Shown here: one piece after another, positions 13,764 through 26,214 of the stretch
Layout of the letters: every line of letters starts with the position of its first letter
Numbering within the stretch: position 1 is the stretch's first letter
Source: Cymbidium sinense
Lineage: Eukaryota; Streptophyta; Magnoliopsida; Asparagales; Orchidaceae
Direction of reading: 5' to 3'
Length of the DNA stretch: 64,000 nucleotides
NCBI GenBank assembly: GCA_021442155.1
Contig: CM038229.1
Location: 98,619,271-98,683,270 of the forward strand
Notes under the pieces: generated by a model
Databases searched by the model: none
Seen by the model: the letters and a program-made list of their open reading frames with translations, nothing else
Told to the model about the DNA's origin: nothing
Made by a program: the position numbers and the translations under genes

Positions 13764-14423
13764 TTAGAACTTGACACATCGAATAAATAATTGTTAATAT
13801 TATTTCGTTTATATGTCGAGCTTGAAATGTATGTTAAATGTTTATTTCGTTTAGTTAACGAATAGTAGAATCTGATTCATCGGCTATTTATGAACAACGA
13901 GTTTTTTTGATAGCCCTACCTCCCCTACTCTCGCACCCTATTTGCAAAATAACTATTTTTGAAAATAACGGCTATTTTTTTATTGGTTGTAGGAGTTATT
14001 GATAAGCCAATTTTTTTGGTAAAATTTTAAGGGATTTAATATTTTTTATTGCTTTTAACTGAATATCTTAAGGGATATTTAAGGCAATGTACATTCCATA
14101 TATTTGAAAAAATATTAATGATTAATAAGTAAATGGGCACAAAAGTTTTTTTTATGTAAAATAATACTATAGTGTATTTTGGATTACTGTAATTATATGA
14201 AATCTCTACTAAATTACAGTCTAAAATTGCTATTGCTGAAGCATTGCTGTTATTTAAAAATTTAATTGTGGAAATACTTTATTATAATTGTTCATGAATA
14301 AATAGTTAAAATACTCTTCTGTTAATCTTTGGTTTAGCTTTTTCTATATATTTTCAATATTTTTCAACAGTTCTTTGTTCTTTCATTGTGTTTTATCATA
14401 CAGTCTTCAAAATTTTTTACTAA
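13764..14423. other. Spacer between the duplicated segments, no gene seen
   Basis: AT-rich sequence. Its first 150 bp include a second copy of the small repeat found at 12725-12898 ('tttcgtttatatgtcgagct', 'aaatgtatgttaaatg'). The rest shows no domain and no tandem structure. Confidence 0.5.
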
Positions 14424-14434
14424 CTTTTTTTGAA

Positions 14435-14517
<83 letters not shown>

Positions 14518-15276
14518 ATAAAATAGATGATTCACTGTCTTTTCAAGTCTCAATTTCATTTATTGATCTTATCAATATAAAACTTCTAAAAGAAAATTCA
14601 TTGGGTTTTTCTTATGATACTTATCTAAGAAATAATTTATTTTAATTGAATCTTAGGATTCCCTTCTGATCAATTCCTAATATTTATAATGAACCTTCGA
14701 TTCCTTTTCTGAGTCAAATGCATTGATTTTTTTTCATGAAAGCGTTATTTAACTAAAAAGAAGTATAATAGCTAAGTGAAAAAAAAAAATTACAAGAAAA
14801 TTATCTCAAAAGAACACTAAAAAACTGTTGGATTGCTTTTATTTTTTATTTTTATTATTTATTATAATTTTATTATAAATAATATGTATTTGATATCTTA
14901 AAAGTTTATTTTTTAATACTTAAAAAAGCAACACAAACAATTTTGCTAATGTTAACTTCAAAGAACAAAATGATAACTTAAGGAAATAAATAAATTCTAA
15001 AGGTGTCTGTGAGCTGAATAAATAAATTATGCTTAAAATTAATAAGGCTTCAATATAAATGTAAGGAAGTCGGCCAATAATAATCTAACATTTTATTATG
15101 ATACAAATCATTGTCACACTATAAGGGATTTATGGGAAGGAAAACCCTAGATTTCTAAACATGACAACCACTAAAACCCAACTAAATCCACTTTTAACCG
15201 TTAAAGAGCTAATTAATCAATGTCTAACTAGTTACTCAAATTGCCTTGCTCAAAATTGTGTCATGATTAACCCATC
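14424..15276. repeat. Direct duplication, copy B (about 853 bp)
   Basis: Second copy of 12899-13763, including (TA)n at 14438-14515. Differences are a few substitutions and A/T-run length changes. A 71-residue frame over the TA tract (Tyr-Ile repeats) is compositional. Confidence 0.85.
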
Positions 15277-15445
15277 ACTTAGAGATAGATAAAAATTATA
15301 AGTTCGTTGCATGTAGAAAAATTAGCAATAGGATAAGAAAATTTAACGTTCGACTTTTGCGAAGATTCAAAACACATCAAAGTCACATGAATTTTTACAT
15401 GAAAATTCAAGAAAGAAAAACCACCGACGTAACCTAGTTGAAATA

Positions 15446-15638
15446 TTTTCATTTGATGAGTATTTGCTTCTAATATTATTCACTTTGATTGGAGAAAATA
15501 AACTTACAAGAATAAGTTGTTGATGAATAATATCACAAAATGTTTTCATTTGATGAGTATTTGCTACAAATATTATTTTGCTTCTAAAATTGGAGAAAAT
15601 AAATATACAAGAATATGTTTCTCATGAATAATATTTCA
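15446..15638. repeat. Two-unit tandem repeat, about 97 bp per unit
   Basis: Both units start 'ttttcatttgatgagtattt' and continue with 'ttggagaaaataaa' and 'gaataatat'. The second unit begins at 15543. The divergence by eye points to an old duplication. No coding is seen. Confidence 0.8.
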
Positions 15639-16345
15639 ACATTAATAACAAATATTTCGTTTGAGGTCATGGTCTAACACCAACGATATCGTGATGTCAC
15701 TCGACAATTGATTGACTTATGGTGGTTAAACAGTGGCTAGGCAAAGGTTTGACAATGACAATCAAGTGGTGGACCATCAATAGCCCAATGAAGGTGGTAG
15801 GGCAAGCGATGATGAATTCGTAGTGTTAGACAATAGGGCACATTATTTGATTTGATTGAAGTATATTGTATCATCTTTTAGTTCATATCAAACTTATATT
15901 ATTGAATAAATGTGATATTATCATTTAAAATGTCATACTTCTCTTCTTAATATATCTTTGGGGATTTATATACATACCACACAATTCTTATGTATTTACA
16001 TATCTAACACCTAAAGTTAGATATTTACTTATCTAACACTTTTCTATGCTTAAAAGGTGCATTTCACTTTTAAAAAGTGAATAAAGTAATATTTTGATGT
16101 GATATTGAAGATTAGGGTGTTATATATGTAAAATTGAAGTTTAGGTGTTAATATACATAAAAAATAATTATATCTATATTGCACTTTTTTAGTGTTTTTT
16201 GGGTATCTTTTTTATGTTTTTTTTTAAGAAAGTAACAACAATTATGTTTGGTTACTAGCCTTCTTGTTATTTTTCATAAAGTTTTATAGTGAAAACTAGC
16301 TTTTAAGAACTAGAACTATTAAAATGTCGACTATTAGAGTATTGT

Positions 16346-16349
<4 letters not shown>

Positions 16350-16413
<64 letters not shown>
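16350..16413. repeat. (TA)n microsatellite
   Basis: About 64 bp of uninterrupted TA between 'gtttgaa' and 'tttgtaatac'. Confidence 0.95.
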
Positions 16414-16417
<4 letters not shown>

Positions 16418-17830
16418 AATACTCACAATAAAAAAAATTACATTTTCAAAACGTCATCTTTACAAAACCTACAATTACCCTAAATGAGCTAAGAATTATG
16501 TAATTCCTCCTTTTAAATATGATCGATTAGTCCATTTATACAAGTATGAGATTAAATAAAATTAGAAAAATTACTTCAAAGATAATTTTTTTGAGTTTAT
16601 GACTTATATCATATTCAATATCTTCAAAAAAATTAGAATTGTTTATCTTTAAAAGATCTAAGGGATAACAAATTTTGAAACTCCTCACCCTTCCAATTAG
16701 TACCAACAAAGTAATCACTTATTGAGTTAATTTTCTTTCATTAGCCATGTACATCCAAGCTTCAATTGGATAACATAAGAAATGTGAATGTCTAATAATA
16801 AGCTTTCTTCCATTTTATAAATCTTTCTAAGATACTATTTCCCTTGTAACCAAATTAAGGATTTAAATTATAGTCTTTAAAATTTATTCTCAAAGTGATT
16901 TTGATAATTATATTTTAATCAAATCCTTTAAGATATAGTATCATCTCTTAGTAATATAATGATATCACATTTTATTAAATATTTAATAGAAAATGCTTGA
17001 CATGTTTAACATTTTATATTAGCGTGAATGCAAGAATTTTTATGAAACAACTCTAACTTTAGTGCTTTCATTCAAATAATAAAATGATTGCAAGCTAACC
17101 TTTTAAAATTTAGTAAATAATTTAATATTTGATACATATTTATAGACACTAATGATAAAATTTTGATCATATGTTGAAGATTCGTATCTGTATGGTTAAC
17201 ACTTCATACCAAGCCTAATTCTAGGCAAATGAGGGCTTTAGAAACTATCATTCTTTTGTCCTTTCTAGTTTCTTAAAAGGGATAATAAAATGAAATGACT
17301 ATATTTATGTATACCTCCATTCACATTAGTTGAATTTATTAAGCCATCACTACTCTAAATCAAGATAAACATGTTGAATGTAAACAAGCTTAAACTTCTT
17401 CAAAATTTGCCAAACTTTAAGCCCATTAAAACTTTGAGATAAGTATAATTGAATTAATTATGTATATCAAGAATTAGCTCTTACTTCACTCTCAATAATG
17501 AGCAATCAAACTCAATGATTGATAAATGCATTATTCATCCAAATAACTTTCTAATTATGAGTACTCATTAGGGATTCTCAAGAAAATAACATGCCAAAGA
17601 TACTTAGCCTTAATCCATAAGTCACGACATTCTCAATTAGGTATAACAACTTGTTACTAGGGCATAAAAGTGATGTGTGCTATTGGTAAGTGCAACTTAT
17701 GGTGGTGAGGCAACAACAAGATGAGAACATAGTGCTAATATTAAAGGGAGGGCTAATGTGAGGGTGAGTCATATTAGTAGAGGTCCATGTCGATGGGGTG
17801 CATGCACAAGATACGTTTAACTAGGCTTGA

Positions 17831-17857
17831 GAAGAAGAAGAAGAAGAAGAAGAAGAA
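17831..17857. repeat. (GAA)n microsatellite
   Basis: Nine GAA triplets in AT-rich intergenic DNA. Confidence 0.9.
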
Positions 17858-18150
17858 AGGGATGTTATCGCAATAGAGATTATTAGCGGTATTGATTCTT
17901 CCTTGCTTCTTTAGATTATTATTTTTGCTTAGTAAATTATCTATCACACCTCAAATTTAAAGTATCAATTACTTTTAGAAGCCTAAAACTTGTAGAGAAG
18001 GCACTCTAAATTACTATTTTCTTAATTTTATTTTCGCATCAATATCTTTATTTATCGATCTCATATTTTTTCTTTCATATTATTTTTTCCCTTATTCATC
18101 CTACATTACATTAATTACATTGAATCAAAATCATGTAAGTTCTCTATTTT

Positions 18151-19202
18151 TGATATGAATCCATATCCCTAAATTAACACAAAAGGACGAAGAAGGCAAA
18201 GTTGGCTAAAAGATTTCACCAATATCCCCAAAATATAATATCATGAGAGACTAAAATTACACATTACAATAATAATTAAAAAAACCAAGCCGTAGCAATT
18301 TTACAACAACAGAGAGGAATAAAGAAGATCTACAAGCAGTATCAAAGTCCAAACAAAATATATACAAACTTTAATAATACAAGACTCTGAGACAACTCAA
18401 CAAAAGAAATCAACAAAGACTATTTCCGAGCCTCCCGAAAGTAAAATAAACCAATAATAGAATTAACTACTAAAGGACAGTCATAAAATCAAAAACCAAG
18501 AAGAGTAGTAACAGTTACGCATTGCCTCAACTTCCAGAATGATAGAAGCAAGATTAATAATGTGTATAAAACCCGTTAGCATGTATAGAAGGTCTAGATC
18601 TAGGATATAGGAAGAAAAGAAAATTATAAATAGAAGGAAGAAATCCCAACAGGAGGGTAATGAAAATATTCTAAAGCAAACTCCTTCTCTTATCTTCTCT
18701 TCTCCCTCTTCTCGAACTATTCTGGTTTTCCTGTCGAAAATCAGCTTCTCTCGAGAACCCTAGGTTCTCCTCCTCTCGTCCCCTCTTTCCCTCTTTGGGC
18801 GTCGATAGCTCAGGCCGAGAGAAATAAAGCAAAAGAAAGAATTAAGGCAAGCTTCATCTAGAAGCATCATCCGACCCGACAATGAGAAATTTGAATCAAG
18901 GGCATAGATTAATTCCGACACGGATCAAGGCAGAGATCGAACGCGAGAAAAATCCAGAAACGAAGGAAATCAAGAATCGCACAATCGAAGCACAGATCCA
19001 AGGGTAGAAGAGAACAAAATAAATTAGATGATTCAAGGCGTAGCTCAAAGAAACACAATCCAAGTCTGATCCAACGCCAAGAGAAAAAGGTAATCCAATC
19101 GTTGAAGGCGATAATCTCCCCGATTATCACTTAACTTCGGGTTCATTCCACTCATAGTGTCAACTCAGAACTGACAATTCTCACCAAACCGGACCCATAT
19201 CA
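18151..19202 (+). repeat. 5' LTR of the chromovirus-type element
   Basis: Matches 23400-24426. A TATA box (TATAAATAG) stands at 18625-18633, repeated at 23874-23882. Pyrimidine-rich 'cttctcttctccctcttctc' follows downstream. It ends in CA at 19202, followed by 'ttggtgctcttgttgact', which occupies the primer-binding position. Confidence 0.85.
18625..18633 (+). promoter_or_regulatory. TATA box of the 5' LTR (chromovirus-type element)
   Basis: TATAAATAG inside the LTR, with the identical box at the same place in the 3' LTR (23874-23882). About 55 bp downstream begins the pyrimidine-rich presumed leader. Confidence 0.6.
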
Positions 19203-19220
19203 TTGGTGCTCTTGTTGACT
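19203..19220 (+). promoter_or_regulatory. Probable primer-binding site
   Basis: 'ttggtgctcttgttgact' directly follows the CA end of the 5' LTR. Many plant Ty3-gypsy elements have a similar TTGGTGCTYTC-type start at this place. The priming tRNA cannot be decided here. Confidence 0.45.
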
Positions 19221-19239
19221 ATATCACTCGAAAAAAAAT

Positions 19240-20180
19240 GGCGAAGGAACAAGACACACATCCAAGACAATAGATGAGTGCTGTAGGAAGACTCAATAAA
19301 ATAGACAGATGTCTTCAATCACTATGATATTAAATGAAGTCTCAAGAAGATTATCTTCTATAGAAGAAAAATTGAAAAACAATCATCAAGAATAATAACA
19401 ATCACGGTATGTACTCCTTCTCATACAAAATTTCCTTTTCAAATAGACAACATATACATCAAAATAGTAGTGAAAGTAGATATGCCAAGGTTCAATGGAG
19501 AAAACCCGAGGTTGGATATTCAAAGCCCAATTTTTTTTATTATAGCTTATCGAGGACTAAAAATTCTAATTGCATCAGTTTACATGGATGGACCAGACTA
19601 AGTTTGTATCGGTGGATGCACTTAAATAAACATTGCACTCATGGACACAATTCCAAGAACGGTCATTCAAAGATTTAGTCCATCTCTATACAGAGATTTG
19701 AGAGGAAATTAGCTAAGCTACTGGAAATCTACTGATTAATTTCTACAATGAATTTGAAGAGCTAGCTAATCAAATTTGAGATTCCACACAATTTCTATAA
19801 AGTTATTTTGAATGGCTAAGACATGATATTAAAGGGAAGTAAGAGCCTTACACAACTCCCTACAACAAGCTTTTCAATTAGCTAAACTAATGGAAGATAA
19901 AAGGATGAAATTACCATGATAAAAAATTACGAGTCAATCAATCTTTACCACTAAACAATACATATATACCAACCAACCACCTTTCTTGCAGGTTCCCAAC
20001 CGAACAATAATATGACCAACAAACAAAACATCCCAATCCAGAAATTAACAACACGGTTGGAAGAAAGAAGAAAGAAAGGATTATGTTTTAAGCGTGATGA
20101 AAATATCACAGAGGTTACATATGGAAATCCAAATTATTTGCCTTAATGGTGATCAATGATGATCAAGAGTAATACATAAA
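19240..20180 (+). pseudogene. gag remnant
   Basis: An ATG at about 19239 opens a short frame (MAKEQDTHP), soon stopped. Across frames, gag-like pieces follow: 'MPRFNGEN' near 19480, 'SVYMDG' near 19580, 'RFSPSLYRDLRG' near 19670-19710 and 'VRALHNSLQQAFQLAKLMED' near 19840-19900. A degenerate CCHC-like knuckle (CFKRDE..) lies near 20080-20110. These match the plan of plant Ty3-gypsy gag, a capsid part then a nucleocapsid zinc knuckle. At least five frame breaks or stops separate the pieces. Confidence 0.65.
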
Positions 20181-20379
20181 GAATCAACCGATGCAAATAT
20201 TACAAGAAGAATTTCAAATCACCTCAATGCATTTACTGGTTAGTCTAATTCTAAAACTTTAAGATTACAAGGGTGATTGGAAATAAAAAAAGTACAATCT
20301 TGATTGACGATTGGGATAACCCACAATTTCATTCATCAAAACTAGCAAAAATTGTATAAAGTAACACTGTCGTTTTCAA

Positions 20380-20640
20380 GTATTAGTAGGCAATGGAGAA
20401 ACCTTAAAATGTTTAGGAATATGTTCTAATATTCCTATCCAACTATAAGGGAATACTTTTACCCGATTGCTATCATTTACCCATGCAAGGAGCGGATGTG
20501 ATTTTGGGTGTTCAATGGCTAGAACAATTGGATGAATGTACAATTGACTACAAAAGTTGACTATGAAATTCTACTTTAATGATTGATAGGTTACAAGGGG
20601 ATACAACCTTCACGGTAGATAGCATTTCATTCCATCGGTT
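20380..20640 (+). pseudogene. Aspartic protease remnant
   Basis: The C-terminal part of a retropepsin is readable: 'MQGADVILGVQWLEQL' around 20480-20530, followed by 'DECTIDYK'. This is the family's hydrophobic 'DvILGxdWL' region. The catalytic DSG stretch is not clear; it should lie near 20320-20350 ('ssfikTS'), where frames are broken. Confidence 0.6.
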
Positions 20641-20779
20641 CACTTACACAAAAGAAGAAAATAGTCTCATATTTCCAGTTAGAGAAATGACAGAGGGAAC
20701 ATATTCCTCTATAAAAAGATAACTTACTGCGGGGATACAACAAGTATTATCCTAATATCAAGAACTGCTTCAAAGTCCA

Positions 20780-21420
20780 GACTTACCTCCAAGAAGGGAT
20801 ATAGACCATCGATCCATCCACAAATCAAGGTAAATTACAGATATCCACACTTTAAAAATAAATTGAAAAATTAATTAAAGAAATGTTGGGCGGTGGCATA
20901 ATCGAGAAAGCATCCTTTCTCTTCTCCAAAGACTTTTAATCAAAAGAAGGATGGAACTTGGAGATTCATGTGGATTACAGCTCTAAAGTAACAATACGCA
21001 TTTCCTATTCCCACTAGATGAACTTATGGATGAATTATATGGAGCCATAATATTTTCAAAATTGGACTTAAGGTCGATATCACCAAATCGAGAATGGTGA
21101 AGAAGATATCTACAAACAACTTTTAGAACTCATGAGGGACACTATGAGTTTATGGCAATGTCATTTGGACTAACAAATGCACCATCAACATTCCAAGCTT
21201 TAATGAATGCGCTTAAACCTTTCTTAAGAAAATTTATCTTAATATTTTTTGATGATATACTTATATATAGCAAGACCTTGGAGTTACATCAAACTCATCT
21301 CCAAGAGGTATTGGAACAACTAAACCGACATTCACTGTTTATCAAGCCATCTAAATGCTCATTTATACAAGACAAAATTGAGTATTTAGGACATATTTTA
21401 TCTGCATAGGGTATAGCGGT
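20780..21420 (+). pseudogene. Reverse transcriptase remnant
   Basis: The best preserved part. N-terminal pieces include 'IEKLIKEML.GGII' (about 20860-20905) and 'LDELMDELYGAIIFSKLDLR' (about 21015-21075). From 21152 to 21409 one open frame holds the fingers/palm motif '[11 protein letters not shown]', the catalytic 'FFDDILIYS' (the YxDD box as FFDD) and '[14 protein letters not shown]'. These are diagnostic of Ty3-gypsy RT. It is broken upstream by frameshifts and ends at a TAG after 'HILSA'. Confidence 0.85.
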
Positions 21421-21960
21421 GGATCCAAAAGATTCAAGCGGTACAAGCATGGCTTTTACCCAATTCACCAAATAGTTAAGAGGTTTTTTGGGTTTAACTG
21501 GCTATTATAGAAAATTTGTTAAAAAACTGCGACCATTGCCTCTCCACTATCTATCTATGTTAGCCAAGCGGCTTTGATGGACGAGAAGAAAAATAGCATT
21601 CTTACAATTAAAACAAGCAATGACATCTCTCTACCGATATTAGCTTTATCCAAATTTTTTGACCTTTTTATCATAGAGGCATATCATACAGAATTGAATT
21701 CTAATACAAACAGTCATCCTATAGCTTATTTTAGTAAAAGCTCTCACCATCATTATAAAAAATATCAACATATGCAAGAGAATTGTATGCTATACTTGAA
21801 ACAGAGTAAGATGGAGACAATATCTACTAGGTAACAAGTTTACCATCGAGATCAAAAGAGCATAAGGGAATTAATGCAACAAACAATTCGGACTCACGAA
21901 CAGCAGAGATTTTTAATTAAGCTCCGGATATGACACTATTGAATATAAACCGATTGCAAA
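21421..21960 (+). pseudogene. RNase H remnant
   Basis: A frame at 21574-21834 contains 'LPILALSKFFDLFIIE' and 'HPIAYFSKSSHHHYKKY', matching the first strand and the 'hPIAYfSk' motif of Ty3-gypsy RNase H. The middle catalytic Asp-containing part (usually 'DAS..GIGAVL') is missing or shifted ('YHTELNSNTN'). Connection-domain pieces ('LRGFLGLTGYYRKFV'-like) lie near 21480-21520. Confidence 0.7.
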
Positions 21961-22189
21961 TAAAGCGGTGATGCCTTGTCCAAAAACTTCTCTGAAGATA
22001 ATTCTGGTTGACAAATCAATCACTTATGTCATTCGACTTATTTTATACTCAAAATTTAATACTATAATAAAACAAATCACGAGGAAACACAGGCTACCGA
22101 ACTACAAGAACTTTATAGAAAAATATCGACAATCCAAGTTTATTTCCAAAATATATAGGGTTAATGGTTTGATATAGTATAAAGATAAG

Positions 22190-23399
22190 ATTGTCATAGC
22201 CAAAGATTGACATATAAATACTATTATAAGAGAATTACATTCAACAGTAGGAGGCCATGGAGGAATTGAAGACTTTGGCGAGAATTAATCAACAATTCTG
22301 GAAGAATATGAAAAAAGATATTAGACACTTTGTATTAAACCCATTTGTCAACAAGTCAAGTATGACACTCGGAAGCAGGATTACTACAACCTCTACTATA
22401 CCACAAGCCATTTGGGAGGAAGTATCAATGAATTTTATCACGACTACCCAAGTCTAATAATAAAATAACTATATTAGTAGTGGTTGATAGACTATCAAAA
22501 TATGCTCACTTCTCGACTTCCAAACAAGTTTACAACATCATATATAGCTCGATTTTTATTACGACATTGCAAAACTACATGGCATACCACAAGGTATAAT
22601 CTCAGACAGAGATTTTATGAGCAACTTAAGAACTGTTGAGGTTAAGTGGAACCACATTAAAACACGTGCATACCATCCTCAGAGAGATGGTCAGAGGTAA
22701 CCAATTCTAGAGCAATATCTAAGGAGTTTTGTATTAGAGACACCAAGGATGTGGTTACAGTTTCTTCATTGGCAGAATTCTCCTATAATACATTCATCAA
22801 TACTTCCACAAAGATGACTCCTTTTAAATAGTATATGGCGACTTCCCCTTGATACATTGTAAGGAGAAGAAAACTATCAACACAAAAGTAGAAACAGGTT
22901 TACAATAGAGCAGAATCTTACTTAAAATAAATCTAGGAAGCTCAAAAGCGAATGAAATAGCAAATAAACATAGAGAACTTTAATTCAAAGTAAAGGATTT
23001 GGTATTAGTTAAACTATAACCCTATAGACAAACTTAGTCTTTGGGAATCGATATATAAAATTACAAAGAAAATACTATGGCCCTTTCAAAGTTCTACAGA
23101 AGATAGGCATTTGCATATAAAATAGAGTTGCAGAAATAGCAAGAATACATAATGTATTTCATGTATCGGACTCAAGACAGTCTACAATCCACCCAGCAAA
23201 ATTAGCAACTCGTTCGGTGATGGGCGATGTTAGTCAGCTGAAGTTTTAGATCACGTAACAATAATACAAGGAGATCATCAAATTAAAGAAGTCTTAATAC
23301 AATGAAGGACTTACCTGAGCTTCAGGTATCGAGAGGAAGAAATAAGGAAACATTTTACGACTTTGCCTTAGGACAAGGTCAATGTGGGGAGGAGAGTAA
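22190..23399 (+). pseudogene. Integrase remnant with chromodomain-like C-terminus
   Basis: The HHCC zinc-binding region is seen as 'LHSTVGGHGGIED' (22230-22270) and 'CQQVKYDTRKQ' (about 22350). The catalytic core gives 'VVVDRLSKYAHF' (about 22475-22515), 'GIISDRDF' (about 22590-22615) and 'AYHPQRDGQ' (about 22667-22695). The GPY/F module follows ('YYGPFKVLQ', about 23070-23100), then 'ARIHNVFHVS' (about 23145). The end ('LDH.TI.QGDHQIKEVLIQ', 'KDLPE', about 23250-23320) resembles the chromodomain found after integrase in chromoviruses. Stops and shifts separate all parts. A purine tract (about 23385-23399) ends the interior. Confidence 0.8.
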
Positions 23400-24426
23400 T
23401 AATATGAATCCATATCCCCAAATTAATATGAAATAAAAGGGGACGAGAAGAAGGCCAAGTTGGCTAAAAGATTTCACCAATATCCCCAAAATATAACATC
23501 TAGAGACTAAAATTACACATTCGACCGAAATAATTACGAATAAAAACCAAGCGAATAGTAGTTTTACAACAACGGATCAGTAGGAATAAAGAAGATCTAC
23601 AAGCACTATCAAAGTCCAAACAAAATACATACAAACTTTAATAATACAAGACTCGTGGAACTGTAAAAGAAATCAGAGACTATTTCAGCCTCCACGAAAG
23701 TAAAATAAACCAATAATGTAACTAAAAGAAACAAGTCATAAAATCAAGAAACCAATAAGAGTAGTAACAGATTGCATACCTCAACTTCGAACGTAAGCAA
23801 GATTAATAATATAATGTAAAATCGTTAGCATGTATAGAAGGTCTAGATCTAGGATATAGGAAGAAAAGAAAACTATAAATAGAAGAAAGAAATCCCAACA
23901 GAGGGGTAATGAAAATATTCTAGCAAACTCCTCTTCTCTATCTTCTCTTCTCCCTCTTCTCTCGAACTCTCTGGTTTTCCTCAAACCGCTCATCTCGACG
24001 GAGAACCCTGTTCTTCTCGCTCTCGTCCCCTCTTTCCCTCTGAGCGCCAGGCTCAGAAACAAAGCAAAGAAAAGCAAGCTTCATCTAGAAGCATCATCAC
24101 CCGAGCAGTAGGAGAAATTTGAATCAAGGGCATAGATTAATTCCGGGACGGATCAAGGCAAGAGATCGAGCGAGAAAGCGTGTGTAATCCACTAGGACGA
24201 AGGAAATCAAGAACCGCCTGTCGAAACAGATCCAAGGCGAGAGAATAAAACAAATCAGGCGATTCAAAGCGGCAAAATCCAAGTGCTGATCCAACGGCCA
24301 AGAGAAAAGACGCAATCCAACGGTTCGAAGGCACCGATAATCTCCCGATTATCACTTAACTAGGGTTCATTCCACTCGAGTGAGTCAACTCTGACCACAA
24401 TTCTCACCAAACCCGGACCCATATCG
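23400..24426 (+). repeat. 3' LTR of the chromovirus-type element
   Basis: Copy of 18151-19202 with many small indels. It starts TAATATGAATCC after the purine tract 'gtggggaggagagtaa' and ends 'ggacccatatcg'. Confidence 0.85.
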
Positions 24427-25113
24427 GTTTTCATATTATATGGCCAATTCAACATAGCCCAACTTAATCAACCTTTATAAATATGAGGATAATAGTCAAA
24501 TGCATAAGATGAAACTTTTGTCCCCACATAGAACTAGAAAACACTTGATGACTAATCCCTTATTTGATGAGAAAAATATTCGCTACTTCTAACTTCTTCA
24601 ATTTACGATAACTGAGTTATGGTGCTCATCATTTTCATAAATAAATAAATCTTATAATATTTTTCTCTTGATGAATTATAGAGAATGGTACTTTCTTTCT
24701 TTATGTATCTTCGATTCCTGTTCATGACTTTGTTTCTTATGTTTCACTTTTTCATAATTTAACAATTATTAAATGTTGTTCAATAATTATTAAATTGTGA
24801 TGAAAAAATAAAAAACTAAGTCAGTCCAATTTGTCGTAATATGACTTCATAAATCGTAATAATGGCTTAATAATTTGGTTGTTAAATAATTATTATATAA
24901 TGCCAAATCAAGTGAAACAAAATGTTAATTAATATAAGAGAAGTATATATTTATGTATTTAATTTTTATAAATATTACTTTTAAAGCTCTGTAAATACAT
25001 AAATAAATTTAAACATTAGCCTATTAATTTATATTTTTATTTTTTAATTACTATTTTTAAAAAAAATATGATAAATTGCTCATTAATTTAACGATTATTT
25101 AATTATTCATAAT
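24427..25113. other. AT-rich intergenic sequence, no gene seen
   Basis: No domain or tandem structure is recognisable. It ends with ATAAT (25109-25113), the left target duplication of element 2. Confidence 0.6.
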
Positions 25114-25869
25114 TGATATGACACTTAAAATGCTATTACACGAATCTTGATGCTAAAAGCAATCGATCCGAAGTTGAAAGCGATCGAGATCGGCTTAAAA
25201 TATCTTGGAAACTTAGGATGTTAGTTAAATCTCAAAATAACTCTCAAGTGTTTATGGTCAAATCAAGCGTCGACGGACTAACGAGCGATCTCATAATTCG
25301 AGTTCATTTGAGAATTCAAATACACAAAATACATCATATGATCAAAGGAATCATCATGAGCCGTCCAGATGGAGAGGAGTGGTTATTTCGCATGTATTCT
25401 GAGACGTCACTCCTCCAATATAAATAGCCTCATTTTCTCATGAGGAGGCCAAGCAAGAGAGAGAGAGAGATCTAAAGCACGATTCTCCAAGCACAATCCA
25501 CCACTTGGCGGTCGTCAACCACCGCCGCCGCCGCCGATCCTCGCGTTGTCAATCTCAGGTCTCCATCATCGACCTTCACCTTCATCGATGTCCCTGAGAT
25601 CACCATCATCTACCCACTTCAGTACCACGAGCATTACATAGTGGTTGTTGTTCCCTTCTCATATAATCTGTAATCCCGGTTATCGGAAGATTTGTACTCA
25701 AACAGATACATAGTGGAAGATTTTTTCTTGGGCGGCCGTGATTTTTCCCTCTTTTTGATTTTCCGCGTAAAAATTCAAGTTTCTTGTTCACTCTTTAAAT
25801 ACTATGTGTGTTGGATTTCACAACAAAGCTAAGGGTAAACTTTAACTCTACATGATTTTTTTACATAGT
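25114..25869 (+). repeat. 5' LTR of element 2
   Basis: Pairs with 28671-29424. It contains TATAAATAG at 25419-25427 and a short (GA)n run near 25456-25472. The R/U5-like stretch with 'gtgatttttccctctttttg' follows near 25738-25760. The right border is set by comparison with the 3' LTR and is uncertain by a few bases. Confidence 0.8.
25419..25427 (+). promoter_or_regulatory. TATA box of the 5' LTR of element 2
   Basis: TATAAATAG at the same relative place as in element 1. In the 3' LTR of element 2 the matching site reads 'tctaataac' (about 28972-28980), so that copy has lost the box. Confidence 0.6.
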
Positions 25870-26214
25870 TTGGCCGTCATGGAAGCTGATTCCCATTATT
25901 TCATCTTGGATGGCGACCAAGTTTCTAAGAAGATCAAAATCACCATCGAGGTGAAGCATTTCAAGCTTTTAAAGAGCCTGAAGAATGAAGATTCATCAAA
26001 CTTCATTCCTTCATATTTTTGTCAGCGGGGGCAACTCTTAATCTCAAGATGCCCATGTTAAGCATCTAATCGATTACCATTTCAAGTCAAAGTTGGAGGA
26101 TATTTCAACATTGAGAAGAGATATAGCTTTGCAAATTATGATTTTCCAATCATACTCATGGAAAAACAAGACCAAGGTTAAGGAGCAACTTTGGCTACAA
26201 CCATAGCGGATATT
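25870..26214 (+). other. Leader of element 2
   Basis: Homologous to 6164-6506 of element 1. A 69-residue frame (25852-26061) starts in the LTR and reads through the leader. No gag domain is recognisable, and the homologous part of element 1 is read in a different frame, so coding is not supported. Confidence 0.55.

Larger units (their letters stand above)
15277..18150. other. AT-rich intergenic sequence, no gene seen
   Basis: No domain is recognisable in any frame. It contains a two-unit tandem repeat (15446-15638), a (TA)n tract (16350-16413), a (GAA)n run (17831-17857) and many short A/T runs. The chromovirus-type element begins at 18151. Confidence 0.6.
18151..24426 (+). mobile_element. 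Ty3-gypsy retrotransposon of chromovirus type, full length but broken
   Basis: LTRs of about 1.05 and 1.03 kb flank about 4.2 kb that read, in order, gag, protease, RT, RNase H, integrase and a chromodomain-like C-terminus. That order is the Ty3-gypsy order. The 5' LTR starts TGATATGAATCC and ends 'ggacccatatca'. The 3' LTR starts TAATATGAATCC and ends 'ggacccatatcg'. The flanks ATTTT (18146-18150) and GTTTT (24427-24431) fit a 5-bp target duplication with one change. Polyprotein frames are broken many times, so the copy cannot make its own proteins. The 6.3-kb size fits a full-length element of this class. Confidence 0.9.

Noticed and set aside
14430..15357. Tyr-Ile repeat frames over TA tracts (also at 45040-45357)
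   Set aside because: Low-complexity translation of (TA)n; the tails show no recognisable protein.
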